Assembly: GCA_020633235.1 (NCBI GenBank)
Contig: JACKEA010000005.1
Span: 744,001 to 808,000, forward strand
Reading direction: 5' to 3'
DNA length: 64,000 nt
DNA from: Polyangiaceae bacterium
Lineage (GTDB): Bacteria; Myxococcota_A; Polyangia; Polyangiales; Polyangiaceae
The stretch's first letter is position 1; each line of letters opens with the position of its first letter. Positions 24,877-32,745 of this stretch are shown in pieces. Position numbers and translations under genes: made by a program. The notes under the pieces are model-generated. The model did not search any database. It worked only from the letters and a program-made list of their open reading frames with translations, and had not been told where the DNA came from.

Positions 24877-25434
24877 TCAGGTCACGGGCGCGAGCATCAC
24901 CACGGAGTAGCCGACGGCGGGCTTCTTTCCCGGGTTCCCGTAGGAGTGGCGCTGGTCACCGCGGAACACCACCACGTCACCGGGAACGAGCCGATACGTC
25001 TCACCACTGGCCACGAGCTCGATCTCCCCGCTCTCGCAGGTGAGGTACTCGCGGGTACCTGGAGTGTGGGGAACGCCAACCATGCGGCCGCCCACGGTCA
25101 GCTCCAGCCGTTCGATGAGCGTGCCGGGCACGGCATCCGGCAATAGCGTGCTGACCACCACCGAGCCACGACTGCGCGAGGGTAACGACCCGCGTGGGTA
25201 GCGCTTCACCTCTGCCCGTGGCGCCGCGATCAGCTCCTCCAACGGCACCTGCAGTGCGACGGCCACGGAGTGCAGCACGGCCAGTGTGGGATTCGCGCCG
25301 CCGGACTCGAGATTCGCCCAGGTCGCCCGCGGCAGGGACGACAGCTTGGCCATCTGTTGCTGCGTGACCCCGCGCGCCTGCCGGAGCTGCCGCATGTTGT
25401 GTGCGAGCCGCGCCGCCAGCTTTTCGCTGTCCAT
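24877..25434 (-). CDS. XRE-family regulator with C-terminal cupin domain
   Basis: 185 residues. N-terminal HTH_3 domain (MRQLRQARGVTQQQMAKLS, then ANLESGGANPTLAVL) and a C-terminal small cupin (TPGTREYLTCESGEIELVAS, VPGDVVVFRGDQRHSYGN) that would bind a small ligand. Such regulators typically control adjacent metabolic or detoxification genes. It is divergent from the SDR/QueA-like operon; repeats in the 90-base gap are candidate binding sites. ATG 25434. Confidence 0.9.
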   Translation of the reverse strand: MDSEKLAARLAHNMRQLRQARGVTQQQMAKLSSLPRATWANLESGGANPTLAVLHSVAVALQVPLEELIAAPRAEVKRYPRGSLPSRSRGSVVVSTLLPDAVPGTLIERLELTVGGRMVGVPHTPGTREYLTCESGEIELVASGETYRLVPGDVVVFRGDQRHSYGNPGKKPAVGYSVVMLAPVT

Positions 25435-25460
25435 GTCAGCACACTAGCAATCCGCCATCG

Positions 25461-25480
25461 TGTTGACAACGATGACAACA
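25461..25480. promoter_or_regulatory. candidate XRE-cupin operator in the divergent gap
   Basis: TGTTG and CAACA form an inverted repeat 20 bases across; inside, TGACAAC occurs twice nine bases apart, and GTTGACAAC is itself palindromic. It lies between the divergent starts at 25434 and 25525, in AT-richer sequence, where an autorepressor would bind. Binding is inferred. Confidence 0.4.
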
Positions 25481-25524
25481 AACCAGACAGGCGGTCCCAT
25501 GCTGACGAGCAGGAGGACAACGAC

Positions 25525-26253
25525 ATGGAACTCTCGAACAAGACCGCCCTCGTCACGGGCGCCAGCCGCGGCCTCGGTCGCGCTCTGGCCTTGGCACTGG
25601 CCGAGCGTGGAGCGCGGGTCGTGCTCGTCGCTCGCGACGGAGAGGCGCTTCGAGCCGTGACCGCGGCCATCACCGAGCGCGGCGGGCAGGCCTTCGCGCT
25701 GCCGGCCGACGTGGGCGACAAGAGCGCGATCTTTCCGCTGGTTGGAGCTGCCAGTGCGACCTTCGGACCGATCGACGTCCTGATCCACAACGCGAGCGAC
25801 CTCGGACCCACGCCGCTACGCTTGTTGCTCGATACCGAATGCGAGGATCTCACCCGCGTCCTGGAGGTGAACCTGGTCGGGCCCTTTCGACTGACCAAGG
25901 CCGTGGCCGGCAACATGGCCCTCAGAGGCAGCGGCGTGGTCGTCCACGTCAGCTCCGACGCCGCCGTGGAGGCGTACCCCACCTGGGGAGCCTACTCGGT
26001 CTCCAAGGCGGGTCTCGATCACCTGTCTCGCGTGTGGGCCGCCGAGCTCTCGGAGCGCGGGGTCTCGGTGTTCTCCGTGGATCCCGGCGAGATGGACACC
26101 GACATGCACCGCGCGGCGATCCCCGACGCCGATCCCGCCGGCCTTGCCCGGCCCGAAGCGGTCGCCGAGCGCATCGTCCAGCTCATCGAGCGCGCCGAGT
26201 CCATTGCCCCCGGTGCGCGGCTGGCGCCCCCGCTCCTGGGAGACGCAGCATGA
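25525..26253 (+). CDS. short-chain dehydrogenase/reductase
   Basis: 242 residues, classical SDR. Cofactor motif TGASRGLGRA, NNAG-type motif as HNASD, catalytic Ser in VHVSSDAAV, YSVSK with Tyr and Lys, and VDPGEMDTDMH after it. ARDGEALR following strand 2 suggests NADP(H) preference (inference). A clear ribosome-binding site, AGGAGG, lies 8 bases before ATG 25525. The stop overlaps the start of the QueA-like gene. Likely controlled by the divergent XRE-cupin protein. Confidence 0.93.
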   Translation: MELSNKTALVTGASRGLGRALALALAERGARVVLVARDGEALRAVTAAITERGGQAFALPADVGDKSAIFPLVGAASATFGPIDVLIHNASDLGPTPLRLLLDTECEDLTRVLEVNLVGPFRLTKAVAGNMALRGSGVVVHVSSDAAVEAYPTWGAYSVSKAGLDHLSRVWAAELSERGVSVFSVDPGEMDTDMHRAAIPDADPAGLARPEAVAERIVQLIERAESIAPGARLAPPLLGDAA

Positions 26254-27257
26254 AGCCCGCACCCTGGCCCCGCAGCGACGCCGATGCCGAACGCCTGCTC
26301 GTGATTCGCCCCGGCGACGGCAGCCTCGCCGATCGCCGGGTGGGCGAGCTCCCCGAGCTCCTCGGCGCCGGCGATCTGCTGGTGTTGAACGACGCCGCCA
26401 CGCTCCCCGCGAGCCTCTTCGCCCGCACTCGCGCCGGCGCCTCCGTCGAGCTTCGTCTCGCCGGTCAGGACGGCGACGCCTTCGTGGCGGTCGTCCTCGG
26501 CGACGGCGACTTCCGCGCCCGCACGGAAGATCGCCCCGTGCCGCCCGCCCTCGCTCCGGGCGACGCGCTGCTCGTCTCCGAGAGCGCTCCGGCACTGTCG
26601 GCGACCGTCACGGGCATCGTGGACGACGGACTGGTTCGCCTACGCTTCGATCGCGACGGCGCCGAGCTATGGCGCGCGCTCTACGCTCACGGCCACCCCG
26701 TGCAGTACTCCTACGTCGAGAGCCCGCTATCGCTGTGGCACGTCCAGAGCCGCTTCGCTGGTGTGCCCTGGGCCGCGGAGATGCCGTCCGCCGGTCGGCC
26801 CCTCACCTGGCGCACGCTCTTCGGGCTGCTCCGCCGCGGCGTCGGCATCGCGCGCGTCAGCCACGCGGCCGGACTCTCGTCCACGGGCCGAGCCGATCTC
26901 GATCGCCGCTTTCCCCTGGACGAACGCTACTCCGTTCCCGCCGAAACGGTACGCGCCATCGCCCGCACCCGGGGACGCGTCGTCGCCGTGGGCACCACCG
27001 TGGTGCGCGCCCTCGAGAGCGCCGCCGAGAGCGGCACCCTGCGTGCGGGCAGCGGCGTCGCTACCCTACGCCTCGACGCGAGCAGCACACCGCGCGTGGT
27101 CCACGCCGTGATGAGCGGCATGCACGAGCCCGGCACCAGCCACTTCGAGCTGCTCTCGGCCTTCGCTCCGGCAAAGCTCCTGGCCCGAGCCAGCGAGCAC
27201 GCCGCCGCCCGCGGCTACCTCGCTCACGAGTTCGGCGACAGCTGCCTCGTCTACTGA
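26250..27257 (+). CDS. QueA-like S-adenosylmethionine:tRNA ribosyltransferase-isomerase family protein
   Basis: 335 residues (E. coli QueA is 356). LLVLNDAATLPASLFA near residue 55 matches the QueA LVxNDTRVIPARL strand; the C-terminal half has GRVVAVGTTVVRALESAA and MSGMHEPGTSHFELLSAFA, also QueA-like. The middle differs from true QueA: LWHVQSRFAGVPWAAEMPSA replaces the usual VAAPTAGLHF region. Its substrate may therefore not be preQ1-tRNA. ATG 26250 overlaps the SDR stop, an unusual partner for a tRNA-modification enzyme. Confidence 0.75.
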   Translation: MKPAPWPRSDADAERLLVIRPGDGSLADRRVGELPELLGAGDLLVLNDAATLPASLFARTRAGASVELRLAGQDGDAFVAVVLGDGDFRARTEDRPVPPALAPGDALLVSESAPALSATVTGIVDDGLVRLRFDRDGAELWRALYAHGHPVQYSYVESPLSLWHVQSRFAGVPWAAEMPSAGRPLTWRTLFGLLRRGVGIARVSHAAGLSSTGRADLDRRFPLDERYSVPAETVRAIARTRGRVVAVGTTVVRALESAAESGTLRAGSGVATLRLDASSTPRVVHAVMSGMHEPGTSHFELLSAFAPAKLLARASEHAAARGYLAHEFGDSCLVY

Positions 27258-27303
27258 CGCCGGCCGCGCTCGGACGACCGCCGCCGCCTCTACTGACGCA
27301 GCA

Positions 27304-27332
27304 TGTTGGTCCGGCGCGATACCCGTCGCGCC
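27304..27332 (+). repeat. REP-like hairpin element (copy 3, perfect stem)
   Basis: TGTTGGTCC then GGCGCGA (27313-27319), loop TACCCG, TCGCGCC (27326-27332): a perfect seven-base stem. Sits between convergent genes, 47 bases after the QueA-like stop. The preceding bases TGACGCAGCA resemble the TGACGCATCT before copy 1. Confidence 0.8.
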
Positions 27333-27339
27333 CCGCCCA

Positions 27340-28893
27340 TCACGGGCACGCGCCGAGCTCGTGGGGACACGCCCCCACGTCGATCTGCCCCTGCGTCTGT
27401 TGCGGCCAGTACGGCACCTTCTCGCCGAACCCGATGGCGGGGCTCCCCGACTTCAGGGCGAAGTTTTCGCCCTGCACGTCCACCAGCTGCGGATCCGTAT
27501 CGATGGCGTTGGCCGGAGTCGGAAAGGCGTCCGGCGCAGTCATGTTCGGGTCGTTCCCGAAGGCGACGTTGTGCGACCACTCGTTGGTCCCGTCCACGGG
27601 ATTTCCGCCCAAGAACGGCGTGTTGTTCTTCAAGATGCCGCTGCCCGTCACGGCGTAGCCGATGTTGTTCTTGAACACGTTGCCGGAGCCGAATGCCGAC
27701 GAGAATTCGCCGCGCCAGGTGCCGTCGTTCAGCGTGTCCAGGCCGTTGTCGTAGGCGGTGTTGTTGAACACGTCGGCGTTGGAGGACGTGGGTCCCACGT
27801 GAATGCCGAAGCCACCGTTCTTCCAGGCCACGTTGCCCATCAACAGCGCCCGGGGTGCGTAGGCCACCTTCGGGTCGTTCTGCTCGTGCCGGGAGTCGTC
27901 GTACTCGATGCCGTTGCCATCCGTGTGCGGGCTTCCACCGGGTGACGTGAAATTTCCGTAGCAGCGGTTGTACGCATACACGTTGTGGTACGGCGCCCAC
28001 TGCTGGTCGTACGCCGTCGCGGTGTAGCCGGGGATCTCCATCGGCTCGTACGTCGAGATGCCGCTGTTCCAGGAATTGTACGCATTCTCGTCCAGACGAT
28101 TGTGGAGGAGCCAGTAGTAGTCCGCCCAGCAGTTGGCGATGCCGTTGCCCCCCATGTCGTGGATGTAACTGTTCAACACGAAGACGTGGTGCAGGCCGTT
28201 GTAGTCGAAGTTGCTGTACGCGCAGCTGTCGACGCCGTGGTTGCTATTCGCGAAGTGACCACCGTCCAGCTCGAGCCCGTCGAACACCAGATACGGCGCG
28301 GCCGCGTGGATGAGACTGCTCACGTTTTTGGTGGCCACCAGCTTGGCGCCGAGCAAGCTCGCTGCGCGCCACACGGTGAAGCCGGTCTTGCTCGCTTCCG
28401 TCCCTCCGTGATCGACGTTCAGATCCGAGTCGAGCGTGTAGCTGCCGTCGCCGACGACGATGCAGTATCCGGGGGCGGACTTGGGGATCGAGTCGTTGGC
28501 GTGCTGCAGCGTGCGCCAGGGCCCATGGCCGCCGCCCGCCGTGGCCGCCAGGCCGTCGGCAGCGTCGTCCCCGCCGTTGGCCTGCGTCGCGACGTAGCGG
28601 GTCTCGACGCAGGTGTAATAGGGGTGGTCGTCGAAGAGGGTCGCACTGGGGCCGGGCACCTCGACGCCGGTACTGGGCGCCCCGGCGTCCCCGCCGCCGC
28701 CGTCGATCGCGCCGCCCGTGCCGCCGCCCGACGCGCCGCCCGTGCCGCCGCTTCCGCCGCCCGCGTCGGCGCCACCATTGCCGCCCAGAGAGCCGCCGTC
28801 CTTGGGTTTGGAAGTGTCGCTGCTGGAGCTGCCGCACGCCGCGAGCAATGCCGTGAGCACGACGACCAGGGACTTTCGAACCGCGAGTTTCAT
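27340..28893 (-). CDS. right-handed beta-helix lipoprotein
   Basis: 517 residues. Lipoprotein signal (LTALLAACGSS), Gly/Asp-rich linker to about residue 75, then a parallel beta-helix: repeated short strands with Asn/Gly turns (YLVFDGLELDGGHF, VFVLNSYIHDMGGNGI, ALLMGNVAWKNGGFGIHV, ADVFNNTAYDN, NVFKNNIGYAV). Such folds occur in pectate-lyase-like polysaccharide lyases and in surface adhesins; DGNGIEYDD is a possible calcium/active-site turn. Enzymatic function is not provable here. Convergent with the QueA-like gene; starts 46 bases after the pssA stop. Confidence 0.8.
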   Translation of the reverse strand: MKLAVRKSLVVVLTALLAACGSSSSDTSKPKDGGSLGGNGGADAGGGSGGTGGASGGGTGGAIDGGGGDAGAPSTGVEVPGPSATLFDDHPYYTCVETRYVATQANGGDDAADGLAATAGGGHGPWRTLQHANDSIPKSAPGYCIVVGDGSYTLDSDLNVDHGGTEASKTGFTVWRAASLLGAKLVATKNVSSLIHAAAPYLVFDGLELDGGHFANSNHGVDSCAYSNFDYNGLHHVFVLNSYIHDMGGNGIANCWADYYWLLHNRLDENAYNSWNSGISTYEPMEIPGYTATAYDQQWAPYHNVYAYNRCYGNFTSPGGSPHTDGNGIEYDDSRHEQNDPKVAYAPRALLMGNVAWKNGGFGIHVGPTSSNADVFNNTAYDNGLDTLNDGTWRGEFSSAFGSGNVFKNNIGYAVTGSGILKNNTPFLGGNPVDGTNEWSHNVAFGNDPNMTAPDAFPTPANAIDTDPQLVDVQGENFALKSGSPAIGFGEKVPYWPQQTQGQIDVGACPHELGACP

Positions 28894-28912
28894 CGTCGAC
28901 CTCCGAGGTCGT

Positions 28913-28940
28913 GCGCGAGGTTCCGCGCCGAACCGACAAT
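28913..28940 (-). repeat. REP-like hairpin element, AGGTTC variant (copy 4)
   Basis: Minus strand: ATTGTCGGTTCG then GCGCG (stem), loop GAACCT, CGCGC. Begins at the pssA stop codon and fills most of the 46-base gap to the beta-helix gene. Near copy of 22431-22473, including the flanking ATCTTCGGGAT that here encodes the last pssA codons. Confidence 0.7.
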
Positions 28941-29611
28941 CATATCTTCGGGATACGCAGAGACTTGCTGATCATGGCGCTGCCGCTCGCGAAGTAGGCG
29001 AGCACCAACGGATGCAGCGTGAAGCCAGCGATGCTCATGCTGCCAAAGGGCAGCGCACTGCCGATTTGGTCCTTCCAAGTGAGCCACGCCAAGAGGCCGA
29101 CCAAGAGCACGCTCGTGGGGATGGGGGTGCCTTCGAAGTAGCGCACCTTGCCGCTGTCGTCCGAGAGCGCCGCGGCGGTGGCGTTGTAGCGGGCCAAGCG
29201 GCTGATGCCGCAGCCCACGAAGTACACCAACACGGCGGCGTCCCAGCCTCCGCGCAGGCCCACGGCGAAAGCCAACACCGCCGGCGCCACGCCGAAGGAG
29301 ACGAGATCCGCCAGCGAATCGAGTTGCGCCCCGAGCAAGGAGTTCTTCCGGCGCCAGCGGGCGACGCGGCCGTCGAGATAGTCGAACACGCCGGCCAACG
29401 GGAGCAGCGCGAAGGCGATCCACAGCATGGCACGCTCACCGCTGACCAAGAACTGCATGGCGCACAGCACCGACGACATGCCCGAGAACCCGTTACCCAG
29501 CGTGATGACGTCGGCCAGGGTGAACTCGCGCAACATCGAGAATCGCGGAAGCCGCGGCCGGCGGCGCTTCTTCGCCGGTGCCTCGGTCAAGTCGGTTTCT
29601 TGCGCGTTCAT
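28940..29611 (-). CDS. pssA: CDP-diacylglycerol-serine O-phosphatidyltransferase
   Basis: 223-residue membrane protein of the CDP-alcohol phosphatidyltransferase family, making phosphatidylserine, the precursor of phosphatidylethanolamine. The signature is complete: DYLDGRVARW (27 residues total with the next part) followed by GAQLDSLAD, i.e. DxxDGxxAR(x8)GxxxDxxxD. A basic N-terminus (KKRRRPRLPRF) precedes LREFTLADVITLGNGFSGM, typical of PssA. Six or seven transmembrane segments. The last codons lie within a dispersed repeat element. Another CDP-alcohol transferase is possible but less likely. Confidence 0.88.
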   Translation of the reverse strand: MNAQETDLTEAPAKKRRRPRLPRFSMLREFTLADVITLGNGFSGMSSVLCAMQFLVSGERAMLWIAFALLPLAGVFDYLDGRVARWRRKNSLLGAQLDSLADLVSFGVAPAVLAFAVGLRGGWDAAVLVYFVGCGISRLARYNATAAALSDDSGKVRYFEGTPIPTSVLLVGLLAWLTWKDQIGSALPFGSMSIAGFTLHPLVLAYFASGSAMISKSLRIPKI

Positions 29612-29698
29612 CCCTGCTCCTCACTCTACTACGAGGCTTTGGGAGTGCTCGAATCTGGCGTGCGAAAGCCGAACAAATCGGAGTAGTCTCCCGCCCGC

Positions 29699-30448
29699 GT
29701 GAGTGACCTCGCTTGGATCGTCGCTTCTGGCCTGGCCATGGCCGTACTTTCTCTGGTGGGCGCGATCACGCTGGCGCTGAGCGAAGACGCGCTCAAGATG
29801 CTGCTCTTGCCCCTTGTGGCATTGAGCGCCGGGGCGCTCCTGGGCGGGGCATTGTTCCACATGCTCCCCGCCGCCGTGGAAGCCAAGGGCGGCACCCCCG
29901 CGACCTTCGCCTGGGCCGCCGCCGGCTTCTCGGTGTTCTTCGTCATGGAGCAGTTTCTTCACTGGCACCATTGCCACCGCTCCACCTCCGAGCACACGCA
30001 CCCCCTCACGCACCTGCTGCTGCTCGCTGGCGGCGTGCACAAGCTGCTGGGTGGTCTGGCGGTGGGCGCTGCGTTCCTGGTTCGGACCGAGCTCGGGATC
30101 TCCGCGTGGTTGGCGGCCGCTGCCCACGAGGTGCCGCAGTATCTGGGCGACTTCGGCGTCTTACTCCACGGCGGCTGGACCCCTCGGCGCGCCCTCGGCT
30201 GGCTGTTCGGCACCAGCTTACCCTTCTTGGTGGGTGGGCTCGCCGCCTATGCCACGGCGCGGCAGCTGGACGTGGCGGCGCTGGTGCCCTTCGCGGCGGG
30301 AAATTTCATCTACATCGCGGCCTCCGACTTGATCCCCGAGATCAAGCACCACGAGCGCCTCGCGAGGACACTGTTCCACTTCTTGTGCTTCGTCATCGGC
30401 CTCGCGATCCTCTACGGCCTGGCGCTGGGTCTGCACCACGGGCACTGA
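29699..30448 (+). CDS. ZIP-family metal transporter
   Basis: 249 residues, eight transmembrane helices, a short His-rich loop (HWHHCHRSTSEHTHP) after TM3. The ZIP binuclear-site helices are recognisable but changed: TM4 reads VHKLLGGLAVGAAF where most ZIPs have HNFxDGxAIGAAF, and TM5 reads HEVPQYLGDF where HExPHExGDF is usual. TM4 Asn and Asp and the TM5 second His-Glu pair are therefore replaced. Probable zinc or iron uptake, but metal choice or transport ability could differ. GTG start 29699; divergent from pssA across 87 bases. Confidence 0.82.
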   Translation: MSDLAWIVASGLAMAVLSLVGAITLALSEDALKMLLLPLVALSAGALLGGALFHMLPAAVEAKGGTPATFAWAAAGFSVFFVMEQFLHWHHCHRSTSEHTHPLTHLLLLAGGVHKLLGGLAVGAAFLVRTELGISAWLAAAAHEVPQYLGDFGVLLHGGWTPRRALGWLFGTSLPFLVGGLAAYATARQLDVAALVPFAAGNFIYIAASDLIPEIKHHERLARTLFHFLCFVIGLAILYGLALGLHHGH

Positions 30449-30450
30449 TG

Positions 30451-30463
30451 TTTACGCCGTAAA
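30451..30463. promoter_or_regulatory. 13-base palindrome after the ZIP gene
   Basis: TTTACG-C-CGTAAA, a perfect AT-containing inverted repeat two bases after the ZIP stop and 49 bases before the LysM-hydrolase ATG. Position suits an operator for the downstream gene. No T-run follows, so a terminator is less likely. Confidence 0.35.
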
Positions 30464-30512
30464 CTTTGGGCCTCTTGTCCCCAACCCGGCGTCCTGTGCT
30501 ACCGCTTGGGCC

Positions 30513-31577
30513 ATGCGGCGGAGCCGGCTAGGGAAACTCCCCAAACTCGCTATCGCGCTGCTGGGCGTCGCGCTCCTGTTGATCACGACGGCGTCCTCGG
30601 CAAAGCAGCGCGTTCACGTGGTCGCCAAGGGTCACACCCTGGGCAAGATCGCTCATCGCTATCACGTGAGCATCGAAGACCTGTGCAAGGCGAACCACAT
30701 CAGTCGGCGCGATCCGATCAAGCCGGGGCAAAAGCTCGTAATCCCCGACGACGAGCATCCGGCTTCCGCGACGCCCCCGCCCAAGCACGAAGAGAAGAAG
30801 GCCGAAGAGAAAGACGACGACAAGGACGACGAACCTTCGTCGGATCGCGTCGGCAACGACGGCATGCGCGTGCTCGACGTGCCCGGTGCCGGCCCCGCCT
30901 ACTACTACACGCCCACGGGCCCGGGACGGCTCTCACTCCGCCCGGTGCTCATGTACCTGCACGGTCGCGGCGGTCACCCCGAGCGCGACTGTCGCCGCTG
31001 GGCGCCCGTCGCACGACGGCTGGGCTGGCTGGTGTGCCCCAGCGGGCCGGGCGCTCGTGGCGACGGCCGCGGCTGGAACAACAACTGGTACACCGGCCAG
31101 CGCGCGGCAGTGGCGACCATCCAGGCACTTCGAAAGAAGTACGGGCGCCGCGTGCAGCTCTACGGCAACACCCTGATCGGCTTCTCCGAGGGCGCGTACG
31201 TGGCAATGAACGTCGGAGTTCGCGAGCCGCGCACGTTCAACCGCTGGCTCATCCTGGCCGGCAACACGACCTACTGGGGCGGCCCTGGGCTGGACGAGCT
31301 GGGCAAGCACCATCGCACGCTGCGCCGCGTCTATCTCATCACGGGTGAGCAAGACGGCGTCATCGACGGCACGCGGCAGCTCAAAGAGTGGCTCAAGAAG
31401 AACCGCGTACCCACGCGGATTTCCACGCCCAAGGACATGGGCCACGAGCTCGCCCTGGAGCGCAAGGCCAGCATGTATCGCGCCGCGTTGATCTGGCTCG
31501 ATCGCGGGATCACCGGTCACAAGCACTCCAAGAAGAGCGTCGCCCGCCGCGGCAAGAGCGCCAAGCGCAAGCGCTGA
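30513..31577 (+). CDS. LysM domain plus alpha/beta hydrolase, exported
   Basis: 354 residues. Signal/anchor sequence (about 8-29), then a LysM peptidoglycan-binding motif (HVVAKGHTLGKIAHRYHVS, KANHISRRDPIKPGQKLVIP), a Lys/Glu/Asp linker (about 85-112), and an alpha/beta hydrolase domain with LMYLHGRGG (oxyanion side), IGFSEGAYVA (nucleophile Ser), LITGEQDGVID (acid) and MGHELALER (His). The tail is strongly basic (HKHSKKSVARRGKSAKRKR). Wall-tethered esterase or amidase is inferred. Followed two bases later by a second hydrolase gene. Confidence 0.85.
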   Translation: MRRSRLGKLPKLAIALLGVALLLITTASSAKQRVHVVAKGHTLGKIAHRYHVSIEDLCKANHISRRDPIKPGQKLVIPDDEHPASATPPPKHEEKKAEEKDDDKDDEPSSDRVGNDGMRVLDVPGAGPAYYYTPTGPGRLSLRPVLMYLHGRGGHPERDCRRWAPVARRLGWLVCPSGPGARGDGRGWNNNWYTGQRAAVATIQALRKKYGRRVQLYGNTLIGFSEGAYVAMNVGVREPRTFNRWLILAGNTTYWGGPGLDELGKHHRTLRRVYLITGEQDGVIDGTRQLKEWLKKNRVPTRISTPKDMGHELALERKASMYRAALIWLDRGITGHKHSKKSVARRGKSAKRKR

Positions 31578-31578
31578 C

Positions 31579-32406
31579 GTGCGCACCTTCGCGCTGACCT
31601 TGCTGCTGCTCGGCGCTTGTGCCGGAGAGCCGGCGGCCCGCGTGGCGTCCGCCGAGGCGAAGCCCCGGCCGGCGCCCGTCCCCGCCCCGGAGCCCACGCA
31701 CGTGCCCAGTGCGGCCCCACCGGTTGCTCCGCCGCCGGAGCTACCAAGCGACGTGAAGGTCGGCGTCCCGCTGAGCCTCGACGTGGAAGGCTCGCGGCCG
31801 CTCAGGGTCGTGCACGCGCCGGCCCGACAAACTCGGGCGTTGATCTACCTGCACGGCGTCTGCGGCGACGTGACCGCCGTGGATTCCTGGATTGGTGCCG
31901 CCACGCGCCATGGCACTCTGATCGAGCTGCTCGGCGACACCCGCTGCAAGGGTTCCACCCGCTACCGTTGGACCAGCTCCACCGCGGTGCTCATGCAGCG
32001 CATCGACGCGGCCCTGTCCCGAGTGCGCGACGCGCGGGGCGGGCTCTTGGACGTGACCCAAGTCGTGCTCATCGGCTACTCCCAGGGTGCGATCCGCGCG
32101 GAGGCTCTGGCCAAGCACTACCCCGAACGCTTTCCGTGGGTGTTGCTCGGCGGTGTGCCGGTCACGCCCAACGCCGACAGCTTCACGAGCACGCGTTCCG
32201 TCGCCTTGCTCGGCGGGCAGCGCGAGGGGCTCGGTCACCTGGTGGCCGGACGAGAAGCGCTGGAAAAGGCCGGACGCCGCGTGAAGAGCTTCGTGCTTCC
32301 AAGCGCCGGGCACGGCGAGTTCGGCCCGGACGCGGACCGAGTGCTCGGCGAGGCCTTTGATTGGCTCTTGGCTCAGTGCCAGGCGGACGCGACCTGCACC
32401 GGCTGA
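31579..32406 (+). CDS. lipoprotein alpha/beta hydrolase
   Basis: 275 residues: lipobox LLLGACAGE, a Pro/Ala-rich linker of about 40 residues and an alpha/beta hydrolase domain with IYLHGVCGD, nucleophile elbow IGYSQGAIRAEA, and His in PSAGHGEFG. Paralogous in layout to the preceding LysM hydrolase (VPVTPNADSF versus its LAGNTTYW stretch follow the same strand). GTG start one base after the previous stop. The last 34 bases overlap the opposite-strand small Cys-rich gene. Confidence 0.8.
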   Translation: MRTFALTLLLLGACAGEPAARVASAEAKPRPAPVPAPEPTHVPSAAPPVAPPPELPSDVKVGVPLSLDVEGSRPLRVVHAPARQTRALIYLHGVCGDVTAVDSWIGAATRHGTLIELLGDTRCKGSTRYRWTSSTAVLMQRIDAALSRVRDARGGLLDVTQVVLIGYSQGAIRAEALAKHYPERFPWVLLGGVPVTPNADSFTSTRSVALLGGQREGLGHLVAGREALEKAGRRVKSFVLPSAGHGEFGPDADRVLGEAFDWLLAQCQADATCTG

Positions 32407-32654
32407 CCCGAGCGGTCGTGGGCGTCCACCCGGGCCTGAGAGTCCGTCATGCAGCTCACGCAGGACGGGAACTGGGAGCCGTGCTCACACGTGATGAGCA
32501 TTGCAGTGGCCGGCGACGCTCCGAACTCCTCGGGATCCAGATGGCGACCGCAGGCAATGCAATGGATGTGCTGCTGTTGCACGTTCGGTCCCGGACGATG
32601 GGTCGGGTCCTGGGCCTTACGCTCACGCTTGGTCTGCCGCTTCTCGCGCTTCAT
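32373..32654 (-). CDS. small Cys-rich protein, putative zinc-binding
   Basis: 93 residues. A basic N-terminus (MKREKRQTKRERKAQD) is followed by two CxxC pairs: IHCIACGRHLDP and FPSCVSCMTD, with a further Cys/His in ITCEHGSQ. Spacing suits a zinc ribbon. No family recognised. Overlaps the hydrolase gene end by 34 bases in antisense. ATG 32654 used; an upstream in-frame TTG at 32693 is less likely. Real coding is supported by the conserved-looking Cys pattern rather than by context. Confidence 0.6.
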   Translation of the reverse strand: MKREKRQTKRERKAQDPTHRPGPNVQQQHIHCIACGRHLDPEEFGASPATAMLITCEHGSQFPSCVSCMTDSQARVDAHDRSGQPVQVASAWH

Positions 32655-32745
32655 TTCGGCGACATGAAAGTCGAACGGGGCGCCTCGGGTCAAGCTCCCG
32701 CCGCATTGTGCTTCGCTGGACCGAGGTTTCGAGATAGATCGCGGC

